From Scatomorpha gallistercoris (GTDB lineage: Bacteria > Bacillota > Clostridia > Oscillospirales > Oscillospiraceae): a DNA stretch of 25,319 bases. Of the stretch, positions 20,874-25,319 are shown one piece after another. Numbering within the stretch: position 1 is the first letter of the stretch; each line of letters opens with the position of its first letter. The position numbers and the translations under genes were made by a program. The stretch spans positions 1 through 25,319 of the forward strand of contig DVFX01000126.1 of NCBI GenBank assembly GCA_018713005.1, in the 5' to 3' direction. The notes under the pieces are model-generated. The model searched no databases. It was given only the letters and a program-made list of their open reading frames with translations, and was not told where the DNA came from.

Positions 20874-22793
20874 TTGGCAACGGAGAAACTGACAAGGGCC
20901 GTGGTTTCCGGCCCGATAAAAGTCATGGACGAGGCCATCCGCACCCTTATGCTCGACAGGGAGTTCCAGCCGCTGCAGGCAAGCAGTACGCTGGGCGGCC
21001 GCGGCGAGCTTAAGGTGCCGGACTGCGACGACGTCTACCGCCCGGCCCTCGACAGCGCGATAGCGCTGCTGAACAAGCTGGGCGTGAAGCCCCAGTTCCG
21101 CGATTTCAGGGGCGCGGATTACACGCTGGAGAACTGCCAGAAGGCGATAAGCGACGCCTCGGGCGAGGTATCCCGCCTGGCCACGAAGCGCAACAGCGCG
21201 CTGAGCCTGGCACATGACGACGACGAGCTCATCACGCGACTGGAGCCGTTTTCGCTGCTGGACGTCGACCTGGAGGAGCTGCTCGACATGAAGAGCATGC
21301 GCCTGCACTTCGGAAGCACCGAGATGGAGTACTGGGACGGGCTGAGGACCGAGGCCGAGAAGGAGCCCGGCGCCTTCCTGTTCCGGAGCGGTTTCAACAG
21401 CGAGAAAATCTACTGCATACTGCTTACCCTTCCGGGCGAGAGCGTCATGTCGGAGGAGCATCTGTGCTCATTCGGCCTGACCCTCGAGGACCTGCCCAAC
21501 GCCGCCGGCCTGACCGGTATACCCAGCAAGCGCATAGCCGAGCTGCGCGCCGAGGCGGCCGAGGCCAAACGCCAGGGCGAGGAGCTCACCAGGCAGCTTC
21601 AGGCGCTGGCCGACAAGCTCTCGACGGATATATTGGCCCGCTACTCCTGGCTGAAACACAGGAGCGAGGGCATAGCCCTGCGCCGCATGGCGGGCACTGA
21701 CGGCGGCGCGTTCTTCATCTGCGGCTGGATGCCCGAGAGCGACTGCGAGGGCTTCAAGGCGGCCTGCGACGCGCTGGGCTGCTCCTGCCGCTTCGAAAAG
21801 CCGGGCGTTATGGACCACGGCAATGTCCCGGTCAAATTTAAAAAGGGAAGGCTTGCGAAGATATTCGCCCCTTTCGTTGATATGTACGGCGTTCCGGCCT
21901 ATGGAGAGGCCGACCCGAGGTTGTTCCTCGCGCTTACGTACTGCCTGTTCTTCGGCATGATGTTTGGCGACATCGGCCAGGGGGCGGTGCTCATTCTCGT
22001 GGGGCTGTACATGTATAAGAAGCGCGGCATGTGGCTGGGAGGTATTCTGGCGTGCGTGGGCGTTCCCGCAATACTGTTCGGCTTTATCTACGGCAGCGTA
22101 TTCGGCAACGAGCACCTGCTGCCCGGTTTTAAAGTCCTGGAGGGCGACGGAGTCGTCACCATACTGCTGGTTAGCGCCGCGATAGGCGTGCTGCTGATAC
22201 TGCTCACCGGCGTGCTGAACATTATGACATGTTTCCGCCGCAGGGAATACCGCAAGGCGGTTTTCTCCGCAAACGGCATAACGGGCGTGCTCTTCCTCGC
22301 CCTGCTCGTCGCCGGCGTGGTGCTGAACATGGCGCTCGGCATCCCCGTGCTCTCGAGCACCGTGTACTGGATAGTCCTCGCCGTGCTGCTGCTGACCATC
22401 TGGTTCTCCGAGCCCCTCGCGCTGCTGCTCAAGCTTGAGCACGGCCACGAGGAAAAGAGCATCGGCATGATGATACTGGAGGGCTTCTTCGAGCTCTTTG
22501 AAGCCGTACTGAGCTGGCTGAGCAACTGCCTGAGCTTCCTGCGTGTCGGCACCTATGCCGTAATACACGCCATTATGATGATGATAGTCTACCAGCTCTC
22601 GGCCCAGGCCGACGGCGGGTACAGCATCTTCGGACTGGTGATAGGCAACGTCATAGTGATGGTCATCGAGGCCGCACTGGTCTGCATCCAGTCCCTGAGG
22701 CTGGAGTTCTACGAGCTCTTCAGCCGCTTCTACACCGGGCGCGGCATTTCCTTCCAGCCCGCGGTAGTGGATTACAACTCCGGCCGCGCTTGA
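20874..22793 (+). CDS. ntpI: V-type ATPase subunit I (a-type stator)
   Basis: Subunit I forms the ion half-channels and holds the peripheral stalks. The 639-residue protein has a soluble N-terminal domain (about 1-330) with a long coiled coil near 215-260 (LRAEAAEAKRQGEELTRQ), then about seven membrane helices. The motif CLSFLRVGTYAVIHA contains R557, corresponding to the essential channel arginine of a-type subunits. MFGDIGQG around residue 363 is also characteristic. Translation starts at the TTG at 20874, preceded by GAGGGGG; no ATG with a ribosome site is available in frame. Confidence 0.94.
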   Translation: MATEKLTRAVVSGPIKVMDEAIRTLMLDREFQPLQASSTLGGRGELKVPDCDDVYRPALDSAIALLNKLGVKPQFRDFRGADYTLENCQKAISDASGEVSRLATKRNSALSLAHDDDELITRLEPFSLLDVDLEELLDMKSMRLHFGSTEMEYWDGLRTEAEKEPGAFLFRSGFNSEKIYCILLTLPGESVMSEEHLCSFGLTLEDLPNAAGLTGIPSKRIAELRAEAAEAKRQGEELTRQLQALADKLSTDILARYSWLKHRSEGIALRRMAGTDGGAFFICGWMPESDCEGFKAACDALGCSCRFEKPGVMDHGNVPVKFKKGRLAKIFAPFVDMYGVPAYGEADPRLFLALTYCLFFGMMFGDIGQGAVLILVGLYMYKKRGMWLGGILACVGVPAILFGFIYGSVFGNEHLLPGFKVLEGDGVVTILLVSAAIGVLLILLTGVLNIMTCFRRREYRKAVFSANGITGVLFLALLVAGVVLNMALGIPVLSSTVYWIVLAVLLLTIWFSEPLALLLKLEHGHEEKSIGMMILEGFFELFEAVLSWLSNCLSFLRVGTYAVIHAIMMMIVYQLSAQADGGYSIFGLVIGNVIVMVIEAALVCIQSLRLEFYELFSRFYTGRGISFQPAVVDYNSGRA

Positions 22794-22830
22794 GCGGCAC
22801 AACATCAATAAATTTGTGGAGGTCACAAAA

Positions 22831-23277
22831 ATGAAACTGTTTATCATCATTCTCGTAGCACTCGTCGCCGCTGCGGCCATAGTCGTCCCCCTGTACATTA
22901 TCGCCCGCCGCGCCGCCGCCGGCAAGAGCGTCAAAAAGCCCCTGTACGCCCACATCGCCACCTTCTTCGGCATCTTTGCCCTGTGCGGCATAGCCTTCCT
23001 CGGCCAGGGCGCCTTCGCCGCCAGTGAGGCCGCGGACGCCGCCACCGTCGCAGCCGGCACCGACTGGACCAAGGCTTTCGGTTACCTGGGCGCCGCCCTC
23101 GCCGTCGGCCTGAGCGGTATCGCCTCCGGCATCGCCGTTTCCAACAGCGCCAGCGCCGCCATCGGCGCGCTCGCCGAGAACGACAGCACCTTCGGCAAGA
23201 GCATAGTCTTCGTCGGCCTCGCCGAAGGCATGGCCATCTACGGCCTGCTCGTCGCCATCATCATCCTCCTGTTCTGA
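22831..23277 (+). CDS. ntpK: V-type ATPase subunit K (c-ring proteolipid)
   Basis: The 148-residue proteolipid forms the rotating membrane ring. It has four hydrophobic helices. The second hairpin is a clear c-type hairpin: LGAALAVGLSGIASGIAV, a short polar loop ALAENDSTFGK, and IVFVGLAEGMAIYGLLVA, with the ion-carrying carboxylate E132. The first hairpin (KLFIIILVALVAAAAIVV and HIATFFGIFALCGIAF) lacks a carboxylate and the glycine repeat, as in the clostridial version of this subunit. Whether it carries protons or sodium cannot be decided by eye. A GTG at 22816 is in frame, but GGAGG before the ATG at 22831 fixes the start. Confidence 0.94.
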   Translation: MKLFIIILVALVAAAAIVVPLYIIARRAAAGKSVKKPLYAHIATFFGIFALCGIAFLGQGAFAASEAADAATVAAGTDWTKAFGYLGAALAVGLSGIASGIAVSNSASAAIGALAENDSTFGKSIVFVGLAEGMAIYGLLVAIIILLF

Positions 23278-23585
23278 TGCGCTGCTTCTGCATATCAGAC
23301 GACCCGGACGTCCTCACCGGCATGCGCCTGGCGGGCATAGACGGCGTGGCCGCTTCGACAAAGCGCGAGGTGGACCTGGCCGTATCCAGGGCCTGCGCCG
23401 ACAGCGGCATAGCTGTGCTGATTGTCACCGAGGGCTGCTATGAGCTCTCGCGCGACCGCCTGGACGAGCTCAAGCTCTCGGCGGCCAGGCCGCTGGTGAA
23501 CGTCATTTCGGACAGCCGCAGGGCTTCCAACGGGTCGGACTCCATTATGCGCCTCATCAACGAGGCCATAGGCATCAAGTTTTAG
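23277..23585 (+). CDS. ntpG: V-type ATPase subunit F
   Basis: The 102-residue central-stalk subunit of the V-ATPase F family has a Rossmann-like fold and sits on subunit D. It shows the family pattern of an N-terminal strand with acidic loop (CISDDPDVLTGMRLAGIDG), a central IAVLIVTEGCYE strand, and RPLVNVISD near the C-terminus. Its ATG shares one base with the subunit K stop (TGATG), indicating coupled translation. Naming of the gene follows Enterococcus usage, where the F subunit symbol varies. Confidence 0.9.
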   Translation: MRCFCISDDPDVLTGMRLAGIDGVAASTKREVDLAVSRACADSGIAVLIVTEGCYELSRDRLDELKLSAARPLVNVISDSRRASNGSDSIMRLINEAIGIKF

Positions 23586-23596
23586 GAGGCGGACAC

Positions 23597-24217
23597 ATGG
23601 AACAAGTGAAAAGCAAGGGCAAACTTCAGGGCTTTACCCGGGCCATCCTCGGCGCCGCCAACGAGCGCGCGGACGCAGTCCACGCAGAGGCCGACGGGCA
23701 GGAGCGCTCCACAATCGAGCGCTACCGCGCCGAAGCGCATCAGCGCGCAGAGCAGAGGCGCTCCATAGCGCAGTCCGAAATCAAGGCGCGCGAGGACAAG
23801 CGCGTCATGTCGGAGACCCTCGCCGCCCGCCGCTCTCTCCTGAGCCTGCGCGAGGAATACGCCATGCTCGTGCTTGACGACGTACGAGCCAGGCTCGAGA
23901 CCTATCCCGGCGACGAAAAGTACGCCGGTACGCTTGAAAACCTGCTCCTGCGCGGCCTGGCCGCCATCCCCGGCGCAAAGACCGTCCGCGTGCTGCTGAG
24001 GCGCGAGGACGCCGGGCACGAGGCACATCTGCGCGCCGCGGCGCCGGAGGTAGAGCTGAGTTTTGCCGAGGGCAAGTTTGAGCTCGGCGGCATGATAATA
24101 GAGTTCCCGATGCAGCACCGCCGCGCCGATTTGACATTCGACACGGCGCTGGAGGATTTGTCCAGCCGCTTCACCGAGATAACCGGTTTTGGCATGGAGG
24201 ACTCGGATGGAAAATAA
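23597..24217 (+). CDS. ntpE: V-type ATPase subunit E (peripheral stalk)
   Basis: The 206-residue protein has an N-terminal coiled coil (about residues 20-85, rich in Glu, Arg and Ala, for example ERYRAEAHQRAEQRR). A C-terminal globular domain follows, with the family features LGGMIIEF and ADLTFDTALEDL near the end, where subunit E contacts the B subunit. It would pair with the G/H protein at the start of the operon. The ribosome site AGGAGG precedes the ATG at 23597. It overlaps the start of subunit A by 11 nt. Confidence 0.93.
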   Translation: MEQVKSKGKLQGFTRAILGAANERADAVHAEADGQERSTIERYRAEAHQRAEQRRSIAQSEIKAREDKRVMSETLAARRSLLSLREEYAMLVLDDVRARLETYPGDEKYAGTLENLLLRGLAAIPGAKTVRVLLRREDAGHEAHLRAAAPEVELSFAEGKFELGGMIIEFPMQHRRADLTFDTALEDLSSRFTEITGFGMEDSDGK

Positions 24218-25319
24218 TAAGACTCCCTATTACATTTACGGCATAAACGGCCCCGTCATCTATGTGCGCGGCGGCAGAGAGCTGCCTCGCATGAGCCTGG
24301 TCTATGTCGGCGAGCAGCGCCTGTTCGGCGAGGTCGTCTCCTCTGCGGGGGACGAAAGCGTCGTGCAGATATACGAGGATTCCGGCGGGCTGCGCTCCGG
24401 AGAGCCCGTCTACCCCACAATGGAGCCGATGAGCATACGCCTCGGGCCGGGCCTTGTAGGCGGCATATTTGACGGCATAGGCCGTCCGCTCAGTCAGATA
24501 CAGAGCATTGCCGGCGACTTTATCTCCAAGGGCATCAACATAGGCGCCCTGGACGAGGAAAAGAAATGGTCCGTCAGGATGCTCATAAAGGACGGCGACA
24601 CGGTCAAGGGCGGACAGCCCTTTGCGGTCACGCAGGAGAGCGGCATGATAGAGCACCGCTCAATGGTGCCGCCAGGGCTCTCCGGCACCGTGCACGAGGC
24701 CAAGCCCGACGGCAGCTACACCGTCGCGGAGCCGCTTGCCTACATTGAGAACCAGCGCGGCGAGCGCACGCCGCTGACGCTCAGCCAGCTCTGGCCGGTG
24801 CGCACCCCGCGTCCGTTCAACCGCCGCCTGCCCGTAGACCGCCCGCTGGTCACCGGACAGCGTGTTATAGACACGCTCTTCCCCGTCGGCAAGGGCGGCT
24901 GCGCGGCCATACCCGGCCCCTTCGGCGCAGGTAAGACCGTCGTACAGCATCAGCTCGCCAAGTGGTCCGACGCTGACATGATAGTCTACCTCGGCTGCGG
25001 CGAGCGCGGCAACGAGATGACCCAGGTGCTCGACGAGTTCCGCGAGCTGAAGGACCCGCGTTCCGGCCGTCCGCTCATGGAGCGCACCATACTCATCGCC
25101 AACACCTCCAACATGCCCGTCGCGGCCCGCGAGGCGAGCATATACACCGGCATGACCATCGCCGAGTATTACCGCGACATGGGCTATCACGTTGCCCTGA
25201 TGGCCGACTCCACATCCCGCTGGGCCGAGGCCCTGCGCGAGATTTCCGGCCGCCTGGAGGAGATGCCCGCAGAGGAGAGCTTCCCCGCCTACCTGCCCAG
25301 CCGTCTGGCCGGCTTCTAC
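24207..25319 (+). CDS. ntpA: V-type ATPase catalytic subunit A, N-terminal part (3' end outside window)
   Basis: Subunit A is the catalytic ATP-binding subunit. The 371 visible codons run in frame to the window edge. They begin MENNKTPYYIYGINGPVIYVRG, followed by the beta-barrel and the A-subunit-specific bulge region (IEHRSMVPPGLSG). Then come the P-loop GPFGAGKT (237-244), the GCGERGNEM catalytic Glu motif and ADSTSRWAEALREISGRLEEMP. The P-loop and the long non-homologous insert identify A rather than B. Subunits B and D would be expected just outside the window. Confidence 0.96.
   Translation, partial: MENNKTPYYIYGINGPVIYVRGGRELPRMSLVYVGEQRLFGEVVSSAGDESVVQIYEDSGGLRSGEPVYPTMEPMSIRLGPGLVGGIFDGIGRPLSQIQSIAGDFISKGINIGALDEEKKWSVRMLIKDGDTVKGGQPFAVTQESGMIEHRSMVPPGLSGTVHEAKPDGSYTVAEPLAYIENQRGERTPLTLSQLWPVRTPRPFNRRLPVDRPLVTGQRVIDTLFPVGKGGCAAIPGPFGAGKTVVQHQLAKWSDADMIVYLGCGERGNEMTQVLDEFRELKDPRSGRPLMERTILIANTSNMPVAAREASIYTGMTIAEYYRDMGYHVALMADSTSRWAEALREISGRLEEMPAEESFPAYLPSRLAGFY

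Noticed and set aside
1..25319. CRISPR array, complete tRNA or rRNA gene, or insertion sequence
   Set aside because: No regularly spaced repeats, no complete cloverleaf, and no transposase or integrase-like protein was seen on either strand.

Overview
The window looks like chromosomal DNA of a high-GC member of the Firmicutes, most likely a gut-type Clostridia/Oscillospirales relative. The evidence is strong GGAGG-type ribosome binding sites, the hisS-aspS pair, a PheB-type ACT protein beside hom and aspartokinase, a GHKL/LytTR two-component system and a V-type ATPase operon. Hand counts give 65% GC in 10681-10740. Assignment below class level is an inference.

Layout. On the minus strand, 1-3609 holds aspS (its C-terminal part lies outside the window), hisS, an MgsA-like protein and a metallo-beta-lactamase (MBL) fold protein. 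An aspartate-family block, also minus strand, spans 3712-6717: an ACT-domain regulator, homoserine dehydrogenase, then aspartokinase. The plus strand from 6880 to 11570 has a small YdcZ/DUF606 transporter, an MBL hydrolase, an FMN reductase, an HpcH/HpaI-type aldolase with its own promoter, and a ComM/YifB AAA+ ATPase. The minus strand from 16137 to 19151 has a secreted ComEC-C-terminal-like MBL protein, ispE and an ApgM-family metalloenzyme. The plus strand from 19364 to the right edge is a V-type ATPase operon in the order G/H, C, I, K, F, E, A, with A cut by the window end.

The most unusual part is 11767-16205. Here a visibly AT-richer segment (42% GC in 12001-12060, 38% in 15241-15300) carries a GHKL histidine kinase and LytTR regulator, divergent from a membrane-embedded alpha/beta hydrolase. 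It is bracketed by two 75-nt direct repeats. The right repeat is the real 3' end of the ComEC-like MBL gene. The left repeat is an orphan copy of that 3' end. They differ at four positions, and all four are synonymous third-codon positions. This looks like an acquired element integrated into the 3' end of the MBL gene, although no integrase is visible.

The 257-bp region between regulator and hydrolase has a near-consensus promoter in each direction and three related CCAGTTG-type elements. It therefore reads as a self-contained sensory switch controlling a cell-surface hydrolase.

Other points of note: the MgsA-like protein has lost the catalytic residues of methylglyoxal synthase; the ApgM-like protein could be the missing homoserine kinase; and the AUA codon is used about as often as AUC in a high-GC gene.
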